From CAYZBM01 sp964476705 (lineage in GTDB: Bacteria > Pseudomonadota > Alphaproteobacteria > Rickettsiales > UBA6187), in NCBI GenBank assembly GCA_964476705.1, contig CAYZBM010000002.1, positions 7,037-71,036 on the forward strand: DNA of 64,000 nucleotides. The letters are read 5' to 3'. Below the pieces are notes generated by a model. That model was not told the origin of the DNA and made no database searches. It saw only the letters and a program-made list of their open reading frames with translations. The first letter of the stretch is position 1. Each line of letters begins with the position of its first letter. Shown one piece after another: positions 45,235-54,744 of this stretch. A program made the position numbers and the translations under genes.

Positions 45235-46293
45235 CTAAATATAGTTGTCAATCCAATGTTCACGGTTGAATAGGTACAATATTAAAGCGGCCCTTATCCA
45301 CATGCCATTTCGCGCTTGTTTCCAATATAAAGCCCGCTTATCTTTATCAACCATAACTTCTATCTCATTACGTCGTGGGAACGGATGCATGATTATAGCA
45401 TCTTTTTTAAGAGTACTTAAATGCGATTCTTTGAGACAAAAATTATCTAAATTATATTTAGTAGATTCATTTTCAGTATCATGCTCATCTTGAATTCTTG
45501 TCATATAAATAGCATCGGCTATTTTTATAGATTCTTCAAAATTATCCGTAGTTTTATATTTTATTTTATTTTTATCTAGAAAATCTAATACATCTTGCTG
45601 CATGGTAAAATTTTTAGGTGCCACAAATATCAAATTTATATTTTGATATAAGGCTAATAAATATGTTAGTGATCTTACAGTTCGTCCGCGTTTTAAATCG
45701 CCGACCATAACATAAGTTTTATTTTCAATTCCGCCTAAATTTTTAAAGGCACGGTTAATAGTGTAAATATCAAGTAAGGCTTGGGTTGGATGTTGATCTT
45801 TACCTGAGCCGCCATTAATTACCGGCACGGATCTTTTAGCATGAGTATTTAAAACCCAAGCAGATTTTTCAGCAAAACCTTCATTAAAGTGGCGAGTTAT
45901 AATTAGATCAACATAGCTGGAAAATGTTTGAATACTATCTTCCGATGATTCTCCTTTTATTTCTGAAGAAGTACTGCTATCTCTAATTTCGGTGGTTTGT
46001 AACCCTAAAATATGGCAAGCATTTAAAAATGACATAAAAGTACGGGTAGAAGGCTGGACAAAAAATAACATAGCTCTTTTGTCAGCAAGTAATGAACGTA
46101 AAAATATTAGACCATTATAAGTTTTGGCGATAGATCTTATTTTATCAGCTAAAACAAAAATTTCTTCTAAAAAATTTTTATCAAATTGTTGGGCGTAAAT
46201 TATATCAAACAACTTGTTATTTAGACAAAATTTAGCCAATTTATCTTCTATGTCTAAAGAGACAAAATCGGACCATTCTTCGTTGTAGTGCAT
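45235..46293 (-). CDS. pyrB: Aspartate carbamoyltransferase, long form
   Basis: 352 residues, about 45 longer than the E. coli catalytic chain. It condenses carbamoyl phosphate and aspartate in pyrimidine synthesis. The carbamoyl-phosphate loop QPSTRTFMSF, the GGSGKDQHPTQALLDIYTI motif and HPFPRRNEI (aspartate binding) are intact. The extra length is an N-terminal extension of about 35 residues plus small insertions. No pyrI gene is adjacent. Confidence 0.93.
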   Translation of the reverse strand: MHYNEEWSDFVSLDIEDKLAKFCLNNKLFDIIYAQQFDKNFLEEIFVLADKIRSIAKTYNGLIFLRSLLADKRAMLFFVQPSTRTFMSFLNACHILGLQTTEIRDSSTSSEIKGESSEDSIQTFSSYVDLIITRHFNEGFAEKSAWVLNTHAKRSVPVINGGSGKDQHPTQALLDIYTINRAFKNLGGIENKTYVMVGDLKRGRTVRSLTYLLALYQNINLIFVAPKNFTMQQDVLDFLDKNKIKYKTTDNFEESIKIADAIYMTRIQDEHDTENESTKYNLDNFCLKESHLSTLKKDAIIMHPFPRRNEIEVMVDKDKRALYWKQARNGMWIRAALILYLFNREHWIDNYI

Positions 46294-46340
46294 GGATATA
46301 ATCAGAGTTTTAAGCGTTCATAATTTTATTTCTTATCTAA

Positions 46341-46463
46341 GTATAGCAGATCAAGCAATGATTTTCCACTTTATTTACTTACATAAATCATTGCTATGAT
46401 TCTGCATATCCCAGATTTAATCTGGGATCTATAGAAAATTCAGCTAAACTGCAAGCTTTAAAG
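46341..46463 (+). repeat. PE-A palindromic element (type 1), first of a tandem
   Basis: Starts TATAGCAGATCAAGCAATGA. Hairpin 1 has arms AGCAATGATTT and AAATCATTGCT, and hairpin 2 is ATCCCAGA-TTTAA-TCTGGGAT. Its right end is cut at CAAGCTTTAAAG, where the next copy begins. Confidence 0.85.
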
Positions 46464-46615
46464 TATAGTAGATTAGAAAATGATTTACATAAAATACACA
46501 TATAATCAATCATTTTTATAATGCTACATATCCTGAAAAAACATATACTTATAATACTATTTATGTTTTGCTGAAGGATCCACAAAATATAAATTTTTCA
46601 AACTAAAATACTATA
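46464..46615 (+). repeat. PE-A palindromic element (type 2), second of a tandem
   Basis: 152 bp with ends TATAGTAG and TACTATA. Hairpin 1 arms are AAAATGATT and AATCATTTT; the linker ATAATGCTACATATCC and the CTGAAAAAACATA hairpin 2 follow. Confidence 0.85.
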
Positions 46616-46640
46616 TAGTAGATCAAGATTAGAAAAAATA
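46614..46640 (+). repeat. PE-A element, 5' fragment, third of a tandem
   Basis: TATAGTAGATCAAGATTAGA starts inside the last bases of the preceding copy and soon loses similarity. The remaining 250 bases to the VirB2-like gene show no gene. A TATACT box at 46821-46826 may be a -10 element, but no good -35 was found. Confidence 0.5.
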
Positions 46641-46889
46641 ATGCAAACTGTTAAAAAACTGAAACATTACTGTGATATTATAACAATAAGGCTCTTTTTT
46701 TTATAGGTAATATAAATTACTTGTAGAAATAAGTTACAAATAAAGTTATGTTTCTTTTTTATAAACCTAGATTTTATTTGAATTTTGGTTGGTATTTAAG
46801 GGCCTAGATCTTGGATTGTTTATACTATAGATTCTAGGTATCTAAATTTATGTATATTAAGATTTTAAAACAATATAATGGAGTTAAAT

Positions 46890-47297
46890 ATGTTTTCTTT
46901 CAAATTTCTACAATTTAGCCATGTGGTGACGATAGTCACTCTAATGTTGCTTGCTGTTCTTACAGCATTTCCTTACGCCTCTATTGCACAGGCTGCTGAT
47001 ACTCCTCCGGCCTCTGGTGGTGGCAGTAGTGGTACTTTAACTCCTTTAGACAGTAAAGAAGGTATTAATAAGACAGTTTGTAGCGTGGTTAATACTCTTC
47101 AAGGACCGATTGCGCGTGGTATTGCTGCGGTTGGGATTATTTTCTTAGGCTTCTCTTTATTTTTAGGGAAAATATCTTGGGGTATAGCTTTAGCTTTAGC
47201 TATTGGTATCGGCGCCATATTTGGAGCTGATAAAATAGTAGGAATGCTTGGTGATGGTAAAGCTGCTTGTGCAGATTTTACTAAACCTGTTCAATAA
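46890..47297 (+). CDS. virB2: VirB2/TrbC-family type IV secretion pilin
   Basis: 135 residues from the ATG at 46890, which has GGAG at good spacing; an ATG four codons earlier is possible. A signal peptide ends near YASIAQA-A. The mature part has a Gly/Ser linker, then two hydrophobic helices (GPIARGIAAVGIIFLGFSLFL and SWGIALALAIGIGAIFGA) divided by a short basic loop, the VirB2 pilin plan. Two cysteines flank the helices. Rickettsiales carry several dispersed virB2 paralogues, which fits a lone gene. A strong terminator follows. Confidence 0.9.
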   Translation: MFSFKFLQFSHVVTIVTLMLLAVLTAFPYASIAQAADTPPASGGGSSGTLTPLDSKEGINKTVCSVVNTLQGPIARGIAAVGIIFLGFSLFLGKISWGIALALAIGIGAIFGADKIVGMLGDGKAACADFTKPVQ

Positions 47298-47341
47298 TTA
47301 GCTAAGAAATTATAAATTTAAATACTATATAACGCTAAAGG

Positions 47342-47374
47342 AGGGCTTGATCTGTTGATCGGGCCCTTTTTTTT
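47342..47374 (+). terminator. Rho-independent terminator after virB2
   Basis: AGGGCTTGATC and GATCGGGCCCT form an 11-bp stem (two G-U pairs) with a TGTT loop. The stem is followed by a run of eight T including its last base. It is the best canonical terminator in the window and insulates virB2 from the giant gene downstream. Confidence 0.88.
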
Positions 47375-47408
47375 ACTGACTTTTCTGCAAATTGCGCATC
47401 TAGATGTA

Positions 47409-47432
47409 TATAATATTTTTTAATCTACTATA
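47409..47432 (-). repeat. Minimal 24-bp PE-A copy
   Basis: TATAATATTTTTTA joined to ATCTACTATA: the two element ends alone, differing at two positions from the 24-bp copy at 21111-21134. Confidence 0.5.
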
Positions 47433-47524
47433 ATAAAATCTCTACTAAATTAAGAAATTGTTAAAACTTTAATGTTAAGCTGAAGACTAAATATATATTT
47501 TTAGGCTTAAAATTAAGGTTTAGT

Positions 47525-50500
47525 ATGAGTAAAGGTGAAAGCTCGAGCGATAATTTTTCTCAAATATCTCAAGTAGATGACAGTTATTATGATGATGAGA
47601 ATTATAGCCCAGAAGAGGCGGCTTATGTTGGTGCAACTAGGCTAAATAAAAGACGTCGATATTATGGCATGTCTGATCAGTCCTTAACTGAAATGATTTC
47701 AGATACACGTAATCGTATTGAAAAAGCCCGAGATGAAGCCGAGACTTTAAAAGCTAATTCATCAAATAGTATGGGTTGGGCGGCATTACCTGGAATTTTG
47801 GCTTTATTATTATTCCCGATCGCGCCATTTTTAGGTTTAATGTTAGCAATCCCTGCGGTTATAATGGTATCGCAAGCTATGGAGTCAAGTGATAGGGCAA
47901 GACGCAAAGATAATTATGCCAATACGCTAGAAGCTGACTTGCGGGATATGAAAAATGCATTAGGCACAGAACAAAAGCCTCAAGCTTCAAGAAATAACTT
48001 ACCCGAAAAAGCTCCAGAAAAAATTACTGAAAAAGAAAAAGCCAAAACAAAAACCCCGAAAAGAAAATCTGAATCAAGAGCTAACAATTCCGAACCAACC
48101 ACAACTACAACTTCCAATTCAGTTACAAATAATACAACAAGAGAAGTAAAAACTGACAATGGTCAAGATCCAAGTGATCTGGGAATAAAACTTGCTGGAA
48201 TGCTTGCTGAGTTTCTAAAAAATCTGCGAACTAAATCTGCGGAGCCCACTGCTGTGCCTCCTGCTGCAGCTTCTACTCCAGGAAGTAATACTACTACAAA
48301 TACTACTAATGTAACTCGTAATCATCCTGCTGGAGGTGGGGTTAGCTCGGATGCAGGACGTGTTGCTAGCTCACAAACTCAAAGTGATAAATCTACATTA
48401 CAAATTGCTGCTGATAGAATTAAAGACTTACATTCTAGATCATTGGATACTAAAGAAGGAGTAGATCAAGGAACAGAATCTTCTACAGATGATTTTGATA
48501 TAGAAGGAGTAACAATTGATAAATCATCAACTGATTTAGAACTAGTAGAGACTACTAATGGAAATAAATTAACTTTAAATAATAGAGACTCAAATAACTT
48601 ACAACAAATACAAGCAGAATTAATTGAAGCTCAAATATCTGTTGTAACAATACAAAATCTGGCAGATTTAGTTGAAGAGAAACAGGATATAGTTGAAGAA
48701 TTAGAAGCAAAACTACAAGAACCAAATAATATAAAATTATTAGAAGCAGAAAAATCCGTTGATCAAGCCGTATATGATTTCCTTGATTTTATAGTAAAAA
48801 CTGAAGATAATATAGTAACTGTAGATGGTCAGAAAATTATTTTGTCAGCTCCACTAATAGCTGCTCAAGGACAATTTACTGTTGATCCTCAAACCGCTTT
48901 AGCGGCATTATCTATATGTCATGCCGCAATGCAAGATTCAGCAAAAAAAACTAGTACTACAATAAAAGAAATAGATCCTGATAAAAGATTAGTAACATTT
49001 CAACCTGCTACTCAACCAGCAACCCTTAATGTGGTAAATTTTTTCCTAGATAGTCAAGTTAAAATAGAAGTAGAATTTCCCAGCCAAAAATTGGTTTTAA
49101 ATCAAACGGTACAAAGAGCAATTGCTGGAACTATAAGAAGAATGATGCTGGAAGCTAGTTTAGCTACAGAAGCTGGAAGAATGGCTAGTATACCATCTAT
49201 TACAGTTAGTGAAATAGATGATAATGATACTAATACTAAACTTTCACTACAAGCTTTGGCAAATAAAGTAAATAGTTCAGCTGAAAAAGTAGTAGGGCCT
49301 AATAATGATTCGCTAGCTTTGGTCCCCTTCCAACCTAAATTAAATACAAATCAAGTTGAGTTTTCCCAGGCTCTTAAGGTTCTAGTTCAAACAGTTCAAG
49401 AAAGATCTAATTCTCTAATATCAGATCCAAAGAGCAAAACAAGAATATTAATTTCACCTGAATTATTTCAACGTCTTTTAGAGATGTATACAGCTAGCCA
49501 AAATAATGGTGAACTTAATTGGGTGATAGCTAATGCAGAAGAGATAGATGAGAATGGAAAAACTCTAAATAGTAATGATAAAAATGATAAACAAGTAGCG
49601 GTATATAAACCAGATATAGGTCAATTTGCTTTTTCTGCGGCCCTTCCTTTGCATACCACTACTTTCAAAAATGGAAATTTTTCTCAAATTCTAACATCGC
49701 ATATTGCCGTTGGTAAATCTTTATTATGTAGTGTTAATGGTGAAAACTTTACTTTATCTCAGAAGTCATTATTAGCCATAGCTGGGATGCTTGGAATCAC
49801 TCAGCCTAATAGACCATTATCTATAGAAGATGTGAAACCTATAAAAGCAGATGCAATTAGTGCTAGTGTGGTAGATAATAATGTAGAAAGGGGTGAATTT
49901 AAAAGTAATGTTGGAGACCATGATGCTATAGATCATGATATATTAAAATTACATAACGGCATTAATAATCCAGAAATAAGAATTTCTGATGCGGAAGAAG
50001 AAGTTGATTATCCTGATGATTTTGAACCAGAAGATGAAGAGATACCAGAAATAATAGAAATAGAAGACGATGATGATGGTCTAGGAGAGTCTCGAGAATC
50101 ATCACCAGTTCCGACTCGTAATCAGGATAAAGATGAAAATGATGGCTATCAAGAAATTATTGGAACAGATGAAGATGATGATGGATTTGAAGATGAAGAT
50201 CTTGATGAAGAAGACTTTACTCCAAAGGAAGAAGTCAATGAAAAAAGACAACAAGCTTTAGAGTTAGCTGCAGAATTTAATAGAATTAACCAACAATTAA
50301 ATCAATTGTTAGAATATAGCGAATTTAGAGTAGAAGAAGTAGAAGAAGAAATTCTATATGCAGGTAGAACAAAAATTATATTTGAAGAAAATGAAGATGC
50401 TAAACAAGAGGAAGAGATAACCCAATTTTCTTTAGAACCTAAGATAGGAGCAAATGGAAAATCAACAGATAGTGTCCACTTGGAATTATTAAAAGATTCA

Positions 50501-53500
50501 TTAAGAGACTCATTTACTTTGGAAGATAATCAAGAATATAGTGCTAAAAACTCTCGTTTAGATATAAAATTAGCCCAAGTTAATTATAGCTGTGGATTGC
50601 TAAAATCTCTTGCTGTATATACAGAAGAGATCAAAAAGGAAGAGGTTGCTGAGGTTGTAAAAGGAACTGTAGATAATTTAATTAAATATGCTACCGACTT
50701 AAAAGATAAGGCTCAAGAAGAAAATGCTATTTATATACAAGATAAAGAATCAAAAAATACTCTCTACATAGCTAAACTAATAGAAGCTGAAATTTCAAAA
50801 ATTGCTAAATTAGATGTTGATTTCTGGTTAGAGGATAAGAACTTAACATTTGAAGAATTAAGTAATGCTCTAAATGAGTCTTTAAATGAATTAAAAGTCT
50901 TTGATGAGATGTTATTAGAGAATGCTAAATCAGAGCAAGCTACCGCCAATAATATAATTGAAGGTTTCGGAGCTGATAATAATTTGAAAGAACCTCTATC
51001 TGCTTCATCGTCAGAATTTTCTAATGATCTAGGAAATATAGAACCTGATGGAGAAGATTATACTCCAGCTATATATCCCTTTGAACAATCATCAGAATTA
51101 TCAAAAAGATATCAAAAATGTTCTGATATAAAAAAATTTGTAGAAGAATGTATTTTACCTGCTACTGGCTACAGATTAAGAAAAAATAATGAGGAAGTAG
51201 TTTTGGTAGCTGATAGAATTATTATTAATGAAGATACATTGGAATCAGTTGACGTTACTCAGTTAATGGAAGAAGATGATGTAGATTTAGTTCTTAGGGA
51301 AGAAATTTTAGTTTTAACTAAACAAAAGGATGATGACGATAATTTAGCAAAATTTAGAGAAAATTGTCTATATAATCTAGGAGAATTAGAAGAAGGTGAT
51401 ATTAAAAGAATCAAATCTACTCTTAATTATAATTTAGCAGAATATTTAATTGATTCTGCAACTGTTATGGATAAAGAAAAGGATGAAAGCATTGATACAT
51501 TATTGTTTGATATACAATACGTTTTATCTACATATGCCAAATCAAGTTCTAAAGTTATTTCTGAGCAAGATATCCAAGATGAAATCAGTGATATTTTCAA
51601 ATCAGAAAAGTCTAATAGTGAAAAATTATTAGATTTTAAAAATATATTGTTAGTTATAGATTTTTCTAATAGGGAGGCTCAAACCGATCAAGCTAAAGAT
51701 AATAATAAAAATGAAGGTTTCGGACCTGATGATAATAATTTGGCGCCAATTACTATAGAATCTATAAAAGGTGAATATCAGCAAGCAGAAACCTATCCAT
51801 CATCAGCACAAGAAAAACAAGCCACATTAATTTACGATAACATAGACTCTGGATTAGAAGAAGAAACTCAATATTTAGATACAAATCCAGTTCCAGTAAC
51901 AGGAGGTTATACAGATGTTGCGCCTACTGATATTCAATATTTAGATGTAAATAATAATTGTGATCTAACGCATATAGAAGATATAAATAGGATGGTAGAT
52001 GATCTTTTAAATCAAAAATTATATTCATTTGGTATTCAAGATATACATGAAATGAGTGTATTTATTGAAAATGATATAAGAGATTATTTACAAAGTCCAA
52101 CTGATCGTGATGCTGAGAATATGTTAGAATTGCTTTCAGAATCTCTATTTAGTGTTGATCAAGGACATGAGTATCTAGATGGTGATAAGGATAATAAGAA
52201 GTATGAAGTAAATAATGATGATAAGATGAATGCTGTGAGTGAAACAGACAATATTGCATCATTAAGTGCTTATCATAAAAAATATATTGAGGAATATAAA
52301 GAAATATTAAATAACTTTTCTCAAGGCAATATTAAATTGGTAGGAGAAGAAATAGTTGGAGATAATTATACATTAAAATTAGAAACTAACAAAACAGATA
52401 GTGATTTATTGAAAAAATTTAAAGATGAATGTCGAGATGGAGATGGATTTGAAGAATTAAACGAATATAAATTATCTTCTCAAGAGATATTAAATATTAT
52501 TAATATTAATTTTGTAAAAACTCTCTGGAATGACATAAAAGGTTTAAATATAGAAGGAAGTAAAGATTATATAGTAGGAAGTAAAGATGAATTTATACCT
52601 TCTATAGCAGAAACTTTAGGTGAAATTCTATCTGGCAGTAGCCTTGAAAAGTCAGGTAAGTTAGATGATTTAAAGAATTGTAAATCGGAAGAAGAATTGT
52701 TAACAGCTATATATAAAATAACTAACATTCAAAGTCCTAATTTAGAAAATGCTCTAGAATCAATATCTAGTATGTTAATATATAATATAGAAAAAAAGTT
52801 AGAAGAAGAGCTTGAAGAAGATGACGAGCTTTCGGAAAATAACGATAGATTTGAAGTAATATCATCTGTTTCTAATCCTCATTTTGTAGAGTCTGATATA
52901 AAAGAAAGATGGCTTAGTCAAGCTAGACAATATAGAGAAGAATTTAAAGCAAAAACAAGGGATTTATTAGGAGATTATAAAGAGGTTGATGGGTTATACC
53001 AAGATATAGATTCTGACCAATACAAAGATATAGATCCGGACTTGGATTCATCAGTTGAACAACAACCATATAAAAACAAAGAATTATTTTTAGACTTAAG
53101 GGGTGTTTTAGAACAACATAGCGACATTGAGGAAGAGTCAGGAATAAATCAAGAAGATAAAACTACATATTTAAGAGACAAACATTTTACCTTTACAAAA
53201 AATATAAACGAACTAGAAGAATCTAAAGAAGGTAAAAATGAAGACCAAAGTTCATTTGTTGATTTAGATATACTAAAATTAGCATCTTCATATATTAATA
53301 ATATATATGAAGAATTTAGAAATTCTGATTCTTTAAATTGGAATGAACTAAAATTAATTTGTACTATATATGAAGAGATTAGAGAGATTCAGAAAGAAAA
53401 AATTTCTTCTTTTAATGAGAAATATGGCTATCAACTTTCGGATAGTTTGGATATTGAAGAATTATTACCAGAATTAAAAGTTAAGAAGTCAGATGATGAA

Positions 53501-53872
53501 AATAAAGAATTTTCTTATTATAAAGAAAGTATTTTTAAATTTATAAATAGAGAACAAGAACAATTTAGAAATATAGAAGAAATTTTAGAAAATAAGGCTG
53601 GTCAGGAAAAAGCAAAAGAATATAAGATAACTCAAGAAAATAATCCGGTTAGTACTATTGTAGAAGAAGATAATACTATATACGGCCTAGATCCAGAAAA
53701 ATTAAATGAATTAAAAGCCGGTATTAAAAAAGAAGAAGAAGACCTAAGAATAAGAGAAGAAGCGCATAAAATAAGATTAAAAGAACATGAAAAAACATAT
53801 GAAAAAATTTCAACTAAACTAGAATCTCCTAGAGCTCATAGTGCTAATGGTGAAGATCTGAATATAAGCTAA
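47525..53872 (+). CDS. Giant acidic membrane-anchored protein of unknown function (2115 aa)
   Basis: I recognise no known family. Residues 84-117 form a hydrophobic hairpin (WAALPGILALLLFPIAPFLG and onward) after a Tyr/Asp-rich N-terminus, so the protein is probably membrane-anchored. A low-complexity Lys/Thr/Asn/Ala linker runs from about 150 to 290. A motif of the form G-x4-LS-x2-L-x3-IAG recurs near 432, 516, 638 and 736. A highly acidic stretch spans about 825-920. Two related modules, each ending near EGFG-x-D-NN (1144 and 1395) or F-x-x-EC (1277 and 1631), fill the C-terminal half, and a charged coiled coil closes the protein. It follows virB2, and a surface or secreted role is plausible but unproven. 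The start is ATG after TAAGG. Confidence 0.88.
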   Translation: MSKGESSSDNFSQISQVDDSYYDDENYSPEEAAYVGATRLNKRRRYYGMSDQSLTEMISDTRNRIEKARDEAETLKANSSNSMGWAALPGILALLLFPIAPFLGLMLAIPAVIMVSQAMESSDRARRKDNYANTLEADLRDMKNALGTEQKPQASRNNLPEKAPEKITEKEKAKTKTPKRKSESRANNSEPTTTTTSNSVTNNTTREVKTDNGQDPSDLGIKLAGMLAEFLKNLRTKSAEPTAVPPAAASTPGSNTTTNTTNVTRNHPAGGGVSSDAGRVASSQTQSDKSTLQIAADRIKDLHSRSLDTKEGVDQGTESSTDDFDIEGVTIDKSSTDLELVETTNGNKLTLNNRDSNNLQQIQAELIEAQISVVTIQNLADLVEEKQDIVEELEAKLQEPNNIKLLEAEKSVDQAVYDFLDFIVKTEDNIVTVDGQKIILSAPLIAAQGQFTVDPQTALAALSICHAAMQDSAKKTSTTIKEIDPDKRLVTFQPATQPATLNVVNFFLDSQVKIEVEFPSQKLVLNQTVQRAIAGTIRRMMLEASLATEAGRMASIPSITVSEIDDNDTNTKLSLQALANKVNSSAEKVVGPNNDSLALVPFQPKLNTNQVEFSQALKVLVQTVQERSNSLISDPKSKTRILISPELFQRLLEMYTASQNNGELNWVIANAEEIDENGKTLNSNDKNDKQVAVYKPDIGQFAFSAALPLHTTTFKNGNFSQILTSHIAVGKSLLCSVNGENFTLSQKSLLAIAGMLGITQPNRPLSIEDVKPIKADAISASVVDNNVERGEFKSNVGDHDAIDHDILKLHNGINNPEIRISDAEEEVDYPDDFEPEDEEIPEIIEIEDDDDGLGESRESSPVPTRNQDKDENDGYQEIIGTDEDDDGFEDEDLDEEDFTPKEEVNEKRQQALELAAEFNRINQQLNQLLEYSEFRVEEVEEEILYAGRTKIIFEENEDAKQEEEITQFSLEPKIGANGKSTDSVHLELLKDSLRDSFTLEDNQEYSAKNSRLDIKLAQVNYSCGLLKSLAVYTEEIKKEEVAEVVKGTVDNLIKYATDLKDKAQEENAIYIQDKESKNTLYIAKLIEAEISKIAKLDVDFWLEDKNLTFEELSNALNESLNELKVFDEMLLENAKSEQATANNIIEGFGADNNLKEPLSASSSEFSNDLGNIEPDGEDYTPAIYPFEQSSELSKRYQKCSDIKKFVEECILPATGYRLRKNNEEVVLVADRIIINEDTLESVDVTQLMEEDDVDLVLREEILVLTKQKDDDDNLAKFRENCLYNLGELEEGDIKRIKSTLNYNLAEYLIDSATVMDKEKDESIDTLLFDIQYVLSTYAKSSSKVISEQDIQDEISDIFKSEKSNSEKLLDFKNILLVIDFSNREAQTDQAKDNNKNEGFGPDDNNLAPITIESIKGEYQQAETYPSSAQEKQATLIYDNIDSGLEEETQYLDTNPVPVTGGYTDVAPTDIQYLDVNNNCDLTHIEDINRMVDDLLNQKLYSFGIQDIHEMSVFIENDIRDYLQSPTDRDAENMLELLSESLFSVDQGHEYLDGDKDNKKYEVNNDDKMNAVSETDNIASLSAYHKKYIEEYKEILNNFSQGNIKLVGEEIVGDNYTLKLETNKTDSDLLKKFKDECRDGDGFEELNEYKLSSQEILNIININFVKTLWNDIKGLNIEGSKDYIVGSKDEFIPSIAETLGEILSGSSLEKSGKLDDLKNCKSEEELLTAIYKITNIQSPNLENALESISSMLIYNIEKKLEEELEEDDELSENNDRFEVISSVSNPHFVESDIKERWLSQARQYREEFKAKTRDLLGDYKEVDGLYQDIDSDQYKDIDPDLDSSVEQQPYKNKELFLDLRGVLEQHSDIEEESGINQEDKTTYLRDKHFTFTKNINELEESKEGKNEDQSSFVDLDILKLASSYINNIYEEFRNSDSLNWNELKLICTIYEEIREIQKEKISSFNEKYGYQLSDSLDIEELLPELKVKKSDDENKEFSYYKESIFKFINREQEQFRNIEEILENKAGQEKAKEYKITQENNPVSTIVEEDNTIYGLDPEKLNELKAGIKKEEEDLRIREEAHKIRLKEHEKTYEKISTKLESPRAHSANGEDLNIS

Positions 53873-53916
53873 ATAGGCATTAAAATGTCTCCACAATACC
53901 CGTTGAAAATATTGCC

Positions 53917-53943
53917 TGTTTGCTATAAGCTCTGAAGCAAACA
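53917..53943 (+). terminator. Weak hairpin after the giant gene
   Basis: TGTTTGCT and AGCAAACA form an 8-bp stem with an 11-base loop, 45 bases after the stop codon. There is no T run, so termination is uncertain. Confidence 0.3.
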
Positions 53944-53966
53944 TATATAAATTCATAAGGTCATCT

Positions 53967-54680
53967 ATGCTATTTTTCCGTTCATTTATTTTTGCCATCT
54001 ATTTTTATTTATGGACTGGTTTTTCCTGTATTGTGATGATACCTTTTTTATTCACTAAAGCTAAAACTTGTACTTTTTCTGGAAGATTTTGGGCAACTGG
54101 AGTTATTTTTGGTCTAAAAGTTATTTGTAATATTGATTATGAAGAGCGGGGACGAGAATTTTTACCCCAAGATCAAGGTTTTATAATTGCCAGTAAACAT
54201 CAATCCGCTTGGGATACTATAATATTTTTAAAATTATTCCCGCAAACTTGTTATATCTTAAAAGCAGAATTGTTAAAACTGCCATTATTTGGTTCTTACT
54301 TAAAAGCCTTAGAAATGATTGCCGTTGACCGAAAAGGTGGATCTAAAGCTCTTAAATCTATGCTTAAACAAACAAGTGAAAGATTAAAAGAAAAAAGGCA
54401 AATAATTTTATTCCCCGAAGGTACTCGTACTATGCCGGGGGAAAAAACTTCCTATCAGCCAGGAATTGCCCTCATTTATCATGAACATAGGGATACGACT
54501 ATAATTCCTGCTGCTCTTAATTCAGGATTATTTTGGCCTAAACATAAGTTTTTAAAACATCCAGGTACGGTAGTAATTGAATACTTAAAACCCTTAAGTT
54601 CTGAACTCACCAAGCAGGAATTTATGCTGCAATTATCTTCGGTGATTGAAGAAAAAACGTCAGAGTTGATGAAAAGTTGA
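53967..54680 (+). CDS. plsC: 1-acyl-sn-glycerol-3-phosphate acyltransferase
   Basis: 237 residues. PlsC makes phosphatidic acid at the inner membrane. The N-terminal membrane helix is FLWTG-type hydrophobic sequence. The acyltransferase motifs are H-x4-D in SKHQSAWDT (about 76), the KAELLKLPLFG block, and FPEGTRT (about 148). It is convergent with lpxC, with a partial palindromic element between. Confidence 0.93.
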   Translation: MLFFRSFIFAIYFYLWTGFSCIVMIPFLFTKAKTCTFSGRFWATGVIFGLKVICNIDYEERGREFLPQDQGFIIASKHQSAWDTIIFLKLFPQTCYILKAELLKLPLFGSYLKALEMIAVDRKGGSKALKSMLKQTSERLKEKRQIILFPEGTRTMPGEKTSYQPGIALIYHEHRDTTIIPAALNSGLFWPKHKFLKHPGTVVIEYLKPLSSELTKQEFMLQLSSVIEEKTSELMKS

Positions 54681-54690
54681 CCAATACTAA

Positions 54691-54744
54691 TATAGTAGAT
54701 CAAGAAATAATTTACCTCTAATCAATAATTATTAAATTATTTCT
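54691..54744 (+). repeat. PE-A element, 5' fragment touching the lpxC stop
   Basis: Carries the TATAGTAG end and the complete hairpin 1 (AGAAATAATTT / AAATTATTTCT) of type 2, then stops. Its last bases form part of the lpxC TAG stop codon on the opposite strand. Confidence 0.75.

Noticed and set aside
46394..46585. A 63-codon minus-strand frame in the tandem repeats
   Set aside because: It consists entirely of palindromic-element sequence and is best explained by chance.
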